A stretch of DNA of 64,000 bases from Streptomyces sp. DSM 110735 (lineage in GTDB: Bacteria > Actinomycetota > Actinomycetes > Streptomycetales > Streptomycetaceae), in contig NZ_JACYHF010000028.1 of assembly GCF_016482685.1 (NCBI RefSeq), forward strand, positions 1 to 64,000, written 5' to 3'. The position numbers and the translations under genes were made by a program. This document shows positions 1-7,446 of this stretch, one piece after another. The stretch's first letter is position 1. Each line of letters starts with the position of its first letter. A model generated the notes under the pieces. The model ran no database searches. It was given only the letters and a program-made list of their open reading frames with translations, and was not told the DNA's origin.

Positions 1-120
1 TTTTTTTTCACCCCCCCCCCCCCGGGGCCAAAAAAACGGGGGGGGGGGGGGGGGTTTTTTTTTAAACCCCCCGGGGGGGGGGGGCCCGCCCCCCCCCGCC
101 CCCGGGCGCCCTCCGCCCGT
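1..120. other. Low-quality homopolymer contig end
   Basis: This stretch is made of long runs of single bases (T8, C13, G20 or more, T9, C runs), unlike anything else in the window. Codon structure and normal base mix only begin at the stop codon of the neighbouring TetR gene. It is best read as unreliable base calls at a contig end rather than biology. Any ORF predicted through it should be ignored. Confidence 0.85.
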
Positions 121-750
121 TCAGCGGTTGCCGCTCACCCGCCCCTGGAGCAGCCGGGACAGCGCCGCGTGCACGTCGTCCAGCGAGCGCTCCGGCTGGA
201 ACGCCTGCCAGTCCAGCGCCGCCACCAGCACCATGCCGACCAGCGCGGCAGCCGTGAGCTGGATGTCGATCTCCGGACTGAACTCGCCCGCCGCGACGCC
301 CTCCCGCAGCACGTTCTCCACCACGGCGACCGCCTCCTGGCGCACCACCATGAGCGTCGACTGCCAGGCGCGGTTGGTGCGCCACAGCTCGGCGACGTAG
401 AGCTGGGTGAAGGCGGGGTAGCGGTCGATGAACTCCAGACCCGCCCGGATCATCGCGTCCAGCGCGTCCACCCCGGTGCCGCCCCCGTCCGCCGTCCGCT
501 CCGCCGCCTCCCGCAGCGAGGCGGTCAGCAGCCCGACACCGTGCCGCAGCAGCTCCTCGAAGAGGACCGACTTGCTCGCGAAGTTGTAGTAGACCGTGCC
601 CTTCGCGACCCCGGCCCGCTCCGCGATCTCGTCCACCGTGGTGGCGGAGAAACCCTGCTCGGCGATGAGCGTGACGGCCGCCTCGTAGAGCTTCTGCCGG
701 GTGGCCTCGCGGCGCGTGCTGCCGCCGGACGTGGCGCTGGTGCTTTCCAT
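121..750 (-). CDS. TetR/AcrR-family transcriptional regulator
   Basis: A 209-residue repressor of the usual TetR size. The N-terminal helix-turn-helix domain covers about residues 15-62 and contains TTVDEIAERAGVAKGTVYYN, the typical recognition region. The C-terminal half is an all-helical ligand/dimer domain. The ATG start at 750 lies 56 bases after the stop of the Pip-like membrane protein, so it is the last gene of a three-gene minus-strand operon (ABC ATPase, Pip protein, TetR). It probably represses that operon through the palindrome at 3705-3730 and releases it when a substrate of the exporter binds. The ligand is unknown. The gene ends right at the poor-quality contig end, but its stop codon is readable. 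Confidence 0.9.
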   Translation of the reverse strand: MESTSATSGGSTRREATRQKLYEAAVTLIAEQGFSATTVDEIAERAGVAKGTVYYNFASKSVLFEELLRHGVGLLTASLREAAERTADGGGTGVDALDAMIRAGLEFIDRYPAFTQLYVAELWRTNRAWQSTLMVVRQEAVAVVENVLREGVAAGEFSPEIDIQLTAAALVGMVLVAALDWQAFQPERSLDDVHAALSRLLQGRVSGNR

Positions 751-806
751 GGACCCGATTCTCACAGGTAAGCGCGTGTGCCGGACCGTTCCGGGGAGCT
801 GGGCGA

Positions 807-2891
807 TCACAGGCTCAGCTCCGGGTGCAGCCGGTCCAGCGTCCACACCTGGCGGCGCCGGGCGGCGACCGCGGTGAGCGCGAGGGCTCCGGCGGTGAAC
901 GCGAGCAGCACCGCGCACGCCTGCCACACCGGTCCGAGCCCGCCGCCCGTGATCAGCCGGCGCAGCGCCGCGACCACGTAACTCATCGGCAGGAACGGGT
1001 GGATGGCGTTGAAGAAGCCCGGACTGGTCTGCACCGGGTAGGTGCCGCCCGCCGAGGTGAGCTGGAGCATCAGCAGCGCGAGGACGAGGATGCGGCCCGC
1101 CGCGCCGAAGCGGGCGTTCAGCCACTGCACGATCGCCGCAAAACACGCCGTGACCAGGAACAGGAACCCGATCGTCCCGGCCGGACGCGCCATCCGCAGC
1201 CCGATCCCCCAGTGCAGCACCGCCATCAGCGCCAGCACCTGGAGCACCCCGATGGCGACCACCGGCAGCCACCCGGCCGGGGCGATCCGCCGCGCCGGGG
1301 CACCGGCGGCGAGGGCGCGCCGGTTGAGCGGCGGCATCAGCATGTAGGCGACCATGGCGCCGACCCACAGGGACAGCGGGATGAAGTACGGCGCGAAACC
1401 GGTGCCGTAGTTGGGCGCCTGGTGCAGATCGTGCGAGGCGAGGCGCACCGGGTCGGCCATCACGCCGGTGCGCTCGTCGCGGTCGTGCTTGTCGTAGTCG
1501 GGGATCTTGCGCGCCCCGGAGTGCAGCCCGCCCGCGAGCTTCCCGGAGCCGTCGGAGAGCCGGTACAGACCGCCGTCCAGGGTGCGGGCGCCCGATTCCG
1601 CCCTGCCGATGCCCTTGTGCAGGGTGGCGGCGCCGGACTCGGCGGTCCCGAGACCGGTGTGCAGCTTCTTGGCGCCCGCGGCGACCTTGGCCGCGCCGTC
1701 GTTCAGCTTGTTGATCCGGCTCACCGCGTCGGACAGGTCCTCGTGCAGATGCGGGGCGCGCTCGGCGAGGGCGCGGGACTGCGTCTGCAGCGTCCTGAGG
1801 TTCTTCCGCATGGTCGTCAGATTGTCGTCCTGGTCGGCGATCACGGTGTTGAGGTCGTCGGCCACCTTCGCCACGTCCTCGGCCGCCTGCTGCGCCTTCT
1901 TCAGGTCCGGGCACGCGGGGTCGGGCAGCGGGGCGGTCTCGCAGCGGGTGCGGTGGATCCGGGCGAGTACGTCGGCGGAGGCGTGGGCGGTCTTCGCCGC
2001 GCCGGGGGCGAGCCGGACCAGGGTGTCGAGGTTGTCGTCCACCGCACCGGCCGAGTCGGCCACCAGGCGCGCGGTGTCCCCGATCGTCTTCTCGTTGTCC
2101 TTGAGGAACGGACCGGCTTTTGCGTAGACGCCGTTGACCTTGTCGGCGAGGGTCTGCGTGCCGTCCGCGACCTGCCGAGAGCCGTCGGCCAGGTCGGCCG
2201 AGCCCTTGGTCAGCTTGGTCAGACCGGTCGCGAGCCTGCCGCTGCCGCTGTCGGCGTCCTTCAGCCCTGCGGTGAGCTTCCTGGCACCCTTCTCCGCCTT
2301 GCCGAGCCCCTGTTGGAGCGTGTCGGCACCGTTGGCGGCGGTCACCGTCTTGTCGTGGATCGTGGAGAACGACACGAAGATCTTGTCCAGGAAGGACCGG
2401 GACGCCTTGGTGGAGGCGGCGGAGCGGACCTCCGCGAAGACGGTCCGGGATATCTGCCCGACGATGTAGTTGTTCGCGTCGTTCGTGCGCACCTGGAGCG
2501 CGCCCGTCTCCGGCGAGTCGCCCGAACTGGACGCGATCCGCGCGCTGAAGTCGGCGGGCATCCTCAGGGAGAGGTAGTAGGTGCCGTCCTCCACGCCCTG
2601 GCGCGCCTCGGCGTCGCTCACCTCGTGCCACTCGAAGGTGTCGCTGCCGCGCAGCCCGCGCACCAGGTCGTCCCCGGCGTCGAGGTGCTTCCCGGCGACG
2701 GTCGCGCCCTTGTCGTCGTTGACGAGGGCTACGGGGACGCGGTCCAGGCGGCCGTACGGGTTCCAGAACGACCACAGGTACAGGGCGCCGTAGAGCAGGG
2801 GCAGCAGGAGCAGCGCGACGAGGGCGGCGCGGGGGAGACGCCCCCGCCCGAACCGCCTCAGCTCAAGCGCGGCGAGCCGGGGTGAGCGCAT
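807..2891 (-). CDS. YhgE/Pip-domain ABC-2-type membrane protein
   Basis: A 694-residue membrane protein of the YhgE/Pip (phage infection protein) family, related to ABC-2 permeases and RND-like exporters. One membrane helix lies at about residues 22-42 (ALVALLLLPLLYGALYLWSFW). A long extracytoplasmic region follows, rich in heptad-like TGL/LADG repeats typical of these proteins and probably coiled coil. About five membrane helices lie between residues 490 and 680. The ATG start at 2891 lies inside the end of the ATPase gene (29-base overlap), so the two are translationally coupled. Together they probably form an exporter or cell-envelope complex under the TetR protein. The transported substrate cannot be inferred. 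Confidence 0.85.
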   Translation of the reverse strand: MRSPRLAALELRRFGRGRLPRAALVALLLLPLLYGALYLWSFWNPYGRLDRVPVALVNDDKGATVAGKHLDAGDDLVRGLRGSDTFEWHEVSDAEARQGVEDGTYYLSLRMPADFSARIASSSGDSPETGALQVRTNDANNYIVGQISRTVFAEVRSAASTKASRSFLDKIFVSFSTIHDKTVTAANGADTLQQGLGKAEKGARKLTAGLKDADSGSGRLATGLTKLTKGSADLADGSRQVADGTQTLADKVNGVYAKAGPFLKDNEKTIGDTARLVADSAGAVDDNLDTLVRLAPGAAKTAHASADVLARIHRTRCETAPLPDPACPDLKKAQQAAEDVAKVADDLNTVIADQDDNLTTMRKNLRTLQTQSRALAERAPHLHEDLSDAVSRINKLNDGAAKVAAGAKKLHTGLGTAESGAATLHKGIGRAESGARTLDGGLYRLSDGSGKLAGGLHSGARKIPDYDKHDRDERTGVMADPVRLASHDLHQAPNYGTGFAPYFIPLSLWVGAMVAYMLMPPLNRRALAAGAPARRIAPAGWLPVVAIGVLQVLALMAVLHWGIGLRMARPAGTIGFLFLVTACFAAIVQWLNARFGAAGRILVLALLMLQLTSAGGTYPVQTSPGFFNAIHPFLPMSYVVAALRRLITGGGLGPVWQACAVLLAFTAGALALTAVAARRRQVWTLDRLHPELSL

Positions 2892-3690
2892 CGGGGTCCG
2901 CCTCCTTCGGGGTCTGTGCCTCGGTGTCGGTGTCGGGCTCGGGGTCGGGGTCGGGGTCGGACTGGGCAGCGGTGTCTGCCTCCGCCTCCGCCTTGGTCTC
3001 GCTCTCGGTCTCGGTCGAGACGACCACGCAGTCCTCCGGCGCGGTACGGCACACCGCGAGGACGGTCGTGCCGGTGCGGGTGAGGGAGCGCAGCAGGGTC
3101 CACACCTCGGCGCGCTCCTCCGCCGAGAGCCGCACCTCCGCGTCGTCCACCGCGAGCAGCCCGGGCCGGCCGACGAGGGCGAGGGCGACGGAGAGCCGCA
3201 GCGCCTCAAGGCGTTCCAGGTCCCGTACGGGCGTGCGCGAGCCCTTGGGCAGCGTGTCCGGGTCGAGCCCGGCGGCGGCCAGGGCGGCGTCGGCACGCAG
3301 CCGCGCCTCGTGCACACGGTCCGGGCGCGGACGCAGCGCCTCGCGCAGGGAGTCCCCGAACCGCCGTTGCAGCAGCGCCCGTTCGCGCAGATGCTCGGCG
3401 ACGGTGAGCGCGGGCTCCAGATCGGTGACCCCGGCCATGTTGGCCACGGCGCTGATCTTCCGTACGGCCGCCATCCGCCGGGGCAGCGCGAGCCCGCCCA
3501 CGACCGCCGTCCCCGCGCTCGGCTTCATCCGCCCCGTGAGCGCGAGCAGCAGACTGGTCCGCCCGGAGCCGGACGGTCCCTCGACCGCGACGAGCGAACC
3601 CGCCTCCGCGCTGAACCCGACCCCCCGAAAGGCCCACCCCCGCGGTCCCTTGACCCCGAAGTCCTCGGCCGTGACGTCCACGCCGTCCAC
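2863..3690 (-). CDS. Degenerate ABC ATP-binding protein
   Basis: A 275-residue protein with an ABC-type fold. The Walker A region is GPSGSGRTS (residues 38-46), where the usual lysine is arginine (R44). The Walker-B-like segment is LLAVDDA (178-184), with Asp in place of the catalytic Glu. No LSGGQ signature is visible; the expected place (about 155-165) reads RDLERLEALR. The C-terminal tail (from about 226) is a low-complexity acidic run with DPDPDPEPDTDTE. The GTG start at 3690 was chosen because GGGGGG lies just upstream; a longer in-frame reading has no support. It overlaps the Pip gene by 29 bases. It probably partners that membrane protein, but true ATPase activity is doubtful. Confidence 0.75.
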   Translation of the reverse strand: MDGVDVTAEDFGVKGPRGWAFRGVGFSAEAGSLVAVEGPSGSGRTSLLLALTGRMKPSAGTAVVGGLALPRRMAAVRKISAVANMAGVTDLEPALTVAEHLRERALLQRRFGDSLREALRPRPDRVHEARLRADAALAAAGLDPDTLPKGSRTPVRDLERLEALRLSVALALVGRPGLLAVDDAEVRLSAEERAEVWTLLRSLTRTGTTVLAVCRTAPEDCVVVSTETESETKAEAEADTAAQSDPDPDPEPDTDTEAQTPKEADPDALTPARRA

Positions 3691-3704
3691 AGGCCCCCCT
3701 ACGT

Positions 3705-3730
3705 TTTTGAACTGACTGGTCAGTTCAAAA
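3705..3730. promoter_or_regulatory. 26-bp palindromic operator, likely TetR site
   Basis: Perfect 12-bp arms, TTTTGAACTGAC and GTCAGTTCAAAA, flank a 2-base centre. It lies 15 bases upstream of the GTG of the ABC-like gene. On the minus strand a possible -10 (CATACT, 3735-3730) with TTTCCC 17 bases upstream would put the transcription start inside the palindrome, a strong repression geometry. The size and symmetry fit a TetR-family dimer or dimer pair, and the operon it controls ends with a TetR gene, so autoregulation is the simplest reading. Confidence 0.8.
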
Positions 3731-3845
3731 GTATGCCGGACGACGGAACGGGGGGAAACAGCGGGGGTGTTCGGTCTCCGTGTACCCGGCAATGAACCCG
3801 GCTCTCCTCGCCGGACCCCCGGAATCGCGCGTCTAGGCTGGCGCG

Positions 3846-4700
3846 GTGACTGATGAGCGGGAGCAGGAGCACATGCGGCCGTCGGGAGTGTGGGCCACGG
3901 CGGTGGGGGTGGCCCGGGTGCGGGCGCTGGAGACCGAGCGGGAGAACGCGCTGTTCCGCGACCCGCTGGCACGGGCCTTCGCCGCGGCGGGCGGTCTGTG
4001 GCCCTCCTCGCCGCCACCCGCCGACGAGGCCGCGCGCCGTCGCCGCCTCGGCGTGGCGTTCTCCATCGTCATCAGGACGAAGTTCCTCGACGACCTGCTG
4101 CGGGACGCCGTCGCGTCCGGGATTCGGCAGGTCGTGCTGCTCGGCGCCGGCATGGACAGCCGGGCGTTCCGGACGGACTGGCCCGAGGGCACCCGGCTGT
4201 TCGAGGTCGACACCGCCGCGCCCCTGGACTTCAAGGCTTCGGTGCTCCGCCAGGAGGGGGCCCTCGCCCGCTGCGAGCGGATCACCGTCCCGGTGGACCT
4301 GCGGGAGGACTGGCCACGCGCGCTGGCCGCCGCGGGACACGACCCGGCGGCACCTACCGTCTGGATCGCCGAGGGGCTGCTGATCTATCTGCCCGAGGAC
4401 GCGGTGGAACTGCTGCTGACCCGCATCGGCGCGCAATCGGCGCCAGGCAGCCGGATGGGGCTGACGCTGGGCTCGCGCGGCGTGATCGAGCGCTTCGGCG
4501 CGGACGCCGCGCCGGGATCGGCGGCGTCCCTGTGGGTCTCGGAGATGCCCGACGACCCGGTGGACTGGCTGGCCGGGCACGGCTGGGAGGCGAGCAGCCA
4601 CACCCTGCGCGAGCGCGCCGCCGCCTACGGCCGCCCGGTCGCCACCCCGCCGCGGGGCGAGGAGGGACCCGGCGGGCTGATCTCGGCGGTCCGGCGGTAG
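3846..4700 (+). CDS. Class I SAM-dependent methyltransferase (LCM/TIGR00027-like)
   Basis: A 284-residue methyltransferase resembling the leucine-carboxyl-methyltransferase-like family common in actinobacteria. SAM-binding motif I is VVLLGAGMDSRAF (residues 96-108). The acidic residue that holds the ribose is in LFEVD (118-122). WIAEGLLIYL lies near residues 170-180. The GTG start is preceded by TAGGCT at 3834-3839 with only six bases between, the spacing of a leaderless Streptomyces transcript. No Shine-Dalgarno sequence is needed or seen. It is divergent from the ABC/Pip/TetR operon. The substrate is unknown; family members in actinobacteria often modify polyketides or small molecules. Confidence 0.85.
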   Translation: MTDEREQEHMRPSGVWATAVGVARVRALETERENALFRDPLARAFAAAGGLWPSSPPPADEAARRRRLGVAFSIVIRTKFLDDLLRDAVASGIRQVVLLGAGMDSRAFRTDWPEGTRLFEVDTAAPLDFKASVLRQEGALARCERITVPVDLREDWPRALAAAGHDPAAPTVWIAEGLLIYLPEDAVELLLTRIGAQSAPGSRMGLTLGSRGVIERFGADAAPGSAASLWVSEMPDDPVDWLAGHGWEASSHTLRERAAAYGRPVATPPRGEEGPGGLISAVRR

Positions 4701-4709
4701 GACGACCGC

Positions 4710-4760
4710 TGCCCGTCCCGCGAGGGTCCGGTGATGCCCGTCCCGTGAGGGGGCCGGTGA
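4710..4760. repeat. Imperfect 25/26-bp tandem duplication
   Basis: Two adjacent copies (4710-4734 and 4735-4760) each begin TGCCCGTCCCG and end CCGGTGA, differing at a few positions. They lie just after the methyltransferase stop and before the HEPN promoter. This is probably slippage in non-coding DNA; no function is evident. Confidence 0.7.
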
Positions 4761-4822
4761 CGCGTCGCGACCGGCCCTCTCCGTATGCCCGGCATCGGTG
4801 TGAAAGCGCAGGTCGGGACGGA

Positions 4823-4845
4823 TTGTCAGTGGCAGGGGTCACGAT
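4823..4845 (+). promoter_or_regulatory. DNA-damage (RecA-NDp / PafBC-type) promoter for the HEPN gene
   Basis: TTGTCAGTG (4823-4831), eight bases, then CACGAT (4840-4845). The known LexA-independent damage promoter of actinobacteria, used by PafBC/ClpR, is TTGTCRGTG-N8-TAnnnT. This site matches the upstream half perfectly and the -10 with one substitution (C for the first T). Transcription should start near 4852, leaving about 40 bases of leader with AGGAGG before the ATG at 4892. Confidence 0.7.
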
Positions 4846-4891
4846 GGGCGCAGATGGCATCCGTGCCGTCACCGACGACAGGAGGTTCGTC

Positions 4892-5416
4892 ATGGCCAGT
4901 TCGTCCGCGGCTGCCGCCCGGCGACGCACTGCCACCGGCTCCGTCCCGTCACGGACCGGCCCGGCGGCCGATGTGCACCCGGTGGTCCGCCGGGCCACCG
5001 CGCCGCCCGCCGCCGTCGCCCTGCTCGCCCAGGCCCGCGGCGCCCTGGCGGAAGCGGTCGCCGAGGAGGCGCCCAACGAGCGCTACGCGACGGCCCACCT
5101 CGCCGCCCTGCGCACCGCCGCCGCCGTGCTCGCCGCGCGCGGGCGCCCCGACCCCACGCCCCGGCGCCGCGCCCGCATCCGCAGCGCCTGGGAGGTGCTG
5201 CCCGAGATAGCGCCCGAACTGACCGAGTGGAGCGCCCTGTTCGCCTCCGGCGCGGCCCGCCGCGCCCGCGCCGAGGCGGGCATCCGGGGCGCGGCGACCA
5301 CCCGTGACGCCGACGATCTGATACGCGACGTCGCGATGTTCATCCGGCTGGTCGAGCGGATGCTGCTCCCGCAGCCGGTGCTGCCCCGCGCCCGGGAGGA
5401 GGACGCGCGGGGCTGA
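4892..5416 (+). CDS. HEPN-domain protein, SAV_6107 family
   Basis: A 174-residue helical protein resembling the SAV_6107-type HEPN family of Streptomyces. After a basic, disordered-looking N-terminus (residues 1-38) comes a helix with ERYATAHLAALRTAAAVL. This contains R64-x4-H69, the spacing of the HEPN ribonuclease motif. The ATG start is set by AGGAGG at 4880-4885. Many HEPN proteins are RNases in toxin-antitoxin or defence systems; others only bind. No obvious antitoxin or MNT-type partner is adjacent. The promoter upstream has the DNA-damage architecture, which suggests induction after DNA damage. The biochemical role here is inference. Confidence 0.75.
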   Translation: MASSSAAAARRRTATGSVPSRTGPAADVHPVVRRATAPPAAVALLAQARGALAEAVAEEAPNERYATAHLAALRTAAAVLAARGRPDPTPRRRARIRSAWEVLPEIAPELTEWSALFASGAARRARAEAGIRGAATTRDADDLIRDVAMFIRLVERMLLPQPVLPRAREEDARG

Positions 5417-5601
5417 GGCACGGGGGCCGTGTCCACCTCGCGAGACGCGTTCCCGCGCAGGCCGTCGGGGGTGACCCGGTCGAGGCCGCAGGCAATAGGG
5501 TGGACGTGCCTGCTGCCTCCACCCCGCCGGGACGGGCCGGGGAGGCAACCCCTTTCGCGCCGCCGGGCAACGGGCGGTGCCGCGCCGAGGAGTCAACTGC
5601 C

Positions 5602-6369
5602 GTGCCGGACCCGATGCCCCGCGCCTCCCTCCGTACCGCCGTGGTGTGGGACGTCCTGCGGGACGCCCTCGACCGCCAGGTGAAGGCTTCGGGACGGGAC
5701 GCGCTGGACGTGCTCGACACCGGCGGCGGCAGCGGCCGCTTCGCGGTGCCGGTCGCCCGGCTCGGCCACCACGTCACCGTCGTCGACCCCAGCCCCAACG
5801 CCCTCTTCGCCCTGGAGCGCCGGGCCGCCGAGGCGGGCGTCGCCGACCGGGTGCGCGGCGTCCAGGGCGACGCCCACGGTCTCTTCGACGTGGTCGACCG
5901 CGGCGGCTACGACGCGGTGCTGTGCCACGGCGTCCTGGAGTACGTCGACGACCCCGCCGAGGGCGTCCGCAACACCGTCGCCGCGCTGCGCCCCGGCGGT
6001 GTGCTCAGCCTGCTCGCCGCCGGGCTCGGGGGCGCCGTCCTCGCCCGCGCCCTGGCCGGTCACTTCACCGAGGCTCGGCAGGCTCTGCGCGACCCCGACG
6101 GCCGCTGGGGCGACGCCGACCCGGTCCCGCACCGCTTCACCGCCGAGCAGCTCACCGCGCTGGTCGAGGGCGCGGGCCTGAGGGCCGCCTCGGTGCACGG
6201 CGTGCGGGTCTTCGCGGACCTCGTGCCCGGCGTCCTGGTGGACACCGAGCCCGGCGCGCTCGACGCCCTGCTCCGCCTGGAGGCGGCCGCGGCCGAGCTG
6301 CCCGCCTTCCACTCCGTGGCCACGCAGATCCATGTGCTCGGTGAGACTCCCGGGGCGTCGCGGGCCTGA
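5602..6369 (+). CDS. Class I SAM-dependent methyltransferase
   Basis: A 255-residue methyltransferase of the UbiE/CmoA-like fold. Motif I is LDVLDTGGGSGRFAVPVARLG (about residues 35-55), followed by VTVVDPSPNAL (motif II region, 58-68), GVQGDAHGL, and YDAVLCHGVLEYV, the post-motif that contacts SAM. The GTG start at 5602 was chosen because GAGGAG lies nine bases upstream. A longer reading back to 5500 would add an unstructured segment. It follows the HEPN gene at 185 bases. Related proteins are conserved next to the DUF3040 gene upstream of the Streptomyces dcw cluster, but I know no substrate for them. Confidence 0.8.
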   Translation: MPDPMPRASLRTAVVWDVLRDALDRQVKASGRDALDVLDTGGGSGRFAVPVARLGHHVTVVDPSPNALFALERRAAEAGVADRVRGVQGDAHGLFDVVDRGGYDAVLCHGVLEYVDDPAEGVRNTVAALRPGGVLSLLAAGLGGAVLARALAGHFTEARQALRDPDGRWGDADPVPHRFTAEQLTALVEGAGLRAASVHGVRVFADLVPGVLVDTEPGALDALLRLEAAAAELPAFHSVATQIHVLGETPGASRA

Positions 6370-6397
6370 GGGTGCCGGGTGACCCGCCGCTGATCAG

Positions 6398-6431
6398 GGG
6401 CTTGTCGGCAGATGGAGTACGCCACAAGCCC
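6398..6431. terminator. Inverted repeat after methyltransferase gene
   Basis: GGGCTTGT (6398-6405) pairs with ACAAGCCC (6424-6431) across an 18-base loop, 28 bases after the methyltransferase stop. It could be a terminator or part of the leader of the next gene. The rest of the 6370-6644 gap holds two promoter-like signals: TATGAT at 6454-6459, and TTTCAC (6566-6571) with TATCCT 17 bases later. It also holds GAGGAGGA just before the DUF3040 start. Confidence 0.4.
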
Positions 6432-6644
6432 TCCGATCGAGGGGTTTGCGCCGTATGATCGAGGTACACCGAACCGGCATGACGGGTCGGCCGTTGGGGA
6501 ATGGAAGCTTCAGCGGGCCGGGACGCCGTGGCGGCTCCGGTTGGTCAGAAGGCGCAGAGGGGCGGGTTTCACGGGGGCGATTCCCTGCCTATCCTGAAAA
6601 GACCCCCCGGGTCGCCCCGGCGACTGCACGATGAGGAGGACTCC

Positions 6645-7034
6645 GTGCCGCTCTCGGAGCACGAGCAGCGAATGCTCGAGCAAATGGAGCGAGCGCTGTA
6701 CGCCGAAGATCCCAAGTTCGCGTCGGCGCTTGAGGGAAACGGGCTGCGGACGTACACCCGTCGGCGGGTCTACCAGTCCGTCGCGGGTTTCCTCGTGGGT
6801 ATCGCGCTCCTCATGGCCGGGATGGTCGCGCAGATCATCTGGATCAGTGTGGTGGGCTTCCTCGTCATGCTGGGCTGTGCCGTCCTCGCCGTCACCGGCT
6901 GGCGCAAGACGCCCAAGCCGGGCGAGCGCCACGGTCCGGCGGCCAGGCGCCGCCGCCCGGTGCGCCGCAGACGCACCATGATGGAGCGGATCGAGGCCCG
7001 CTGGCAGCGCCGCCGAGACGAACAGGGCCACTGA
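6645..7034 (+). CDS. DUF3040 small membrane protein next to dcw cluster
   Basis: A 129-residue actinobacterial DUF3040 protein. The N-terminus MPLSEHEQRMLEQMERALYAEDPKFA is the family signature. Two membrane helices lie at about residues 45-64 and 66-86. The tail is short and very basic (RRRRPVRRRR, about 105-114) and should sit in the cytoplasm. The GTG start is fixed by GAGGAGGA four bases upstream. Members in this position beside the Streptomyces division cluster have been linked to cell division, but the sequence alone shows only a small, basic, two-pass membrane protein. A strong hairpin follows the gene. Confidence 0.85.
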   Translation: MPLSEHEQRMLEQMERALYAEDPKFASALEGNGLRTYTRRRVYQSVAGFLVGIALLMAGMVAQIIWISVVGFLVMLGCAVLAVTGWRKTPKPGERHGPAARRRRPVRRRRTMMERIEARWQRRRDEQGH

Positions 7035-7061
7035 CCGCCCGCACACCGACAGACACCGCCC

Positions 7062-7093
7062 GAGGGGTGACCACCGACTGGTGGCCACCCCTC
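7062..7093. terminator. Hairpin terminator between convergent genes
   Basis: GAGGGGTGACCACC (7062-7075), loop GACT, GGTGGCCACCCCTC (7080-7093): a 14-bp stem with one mismatch. It is 28 bases after the DUF3040 stop and on the downstream side of the convergent transglutaminase gene, so it can end transcription from both sides. No U-run follows, which is usual in Streptomyces. Confidence 0.7.
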
Positions 7094-7372
7094 AGGCATG
7101 TCCGCGACCTGGGGCGACGTCCGGGCCCGACACCCCACCGATCCGGCGTCCTGTCGGGGCCAGGACCCAGCGAGACCGGGGGCCAGCCGTGCCCGAGCGT
7201 CCCGCCTGGGTTGGGGGACCTTCCCGGGCAGGATCGCGCGACCGCCCGGCGGACATCAGCCGTCGCGCCCCGGCGCCCCAGCCGGGCCGGGCGGGCCCGC
7301 GGCGCCGCGACACCGGCCGGAGCACCGCCGACGGGACCGCCGCGCCGTCCAGCGGTCCGTCGTCGCCGGTGA

Positions 7373-7441
7373 CCCCGCGCCCTGCCCCGACCCCGCGCCC
7401 TGCCCCGACCCCGCGCCGTGCCCCGACCCCGCGCCCGGCGC
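7373..7441. repeat. 18-bp tandem repeat in intergenic region
   Basis: Four consecutive copies of an 18-base unit starting CCCCGCGCC, with period exactly 18 and only slight change in copies 3 and 4, lie just downstream of the transglutaminase stop. The whole 7094-7446 stretch is non-coding and C-rich. Apart from this repeat and the nearby hairpin I see nothing in it. Confidence 0.7.
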
Positions 7442-7446
7442 CGGTT

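Noticed and set aside
121..2775. One 884-residue fusion of TetR and Pip sequences
   Set aside because: The upstream part is the wrong frame of the Pip gene; the TetR ATG at 750 has its own context.
4710..4760. Attachment site or transposon footprint
   Set aside because: The tandem copies are imperfect and have no flanking mobile genes or target-site duplication.
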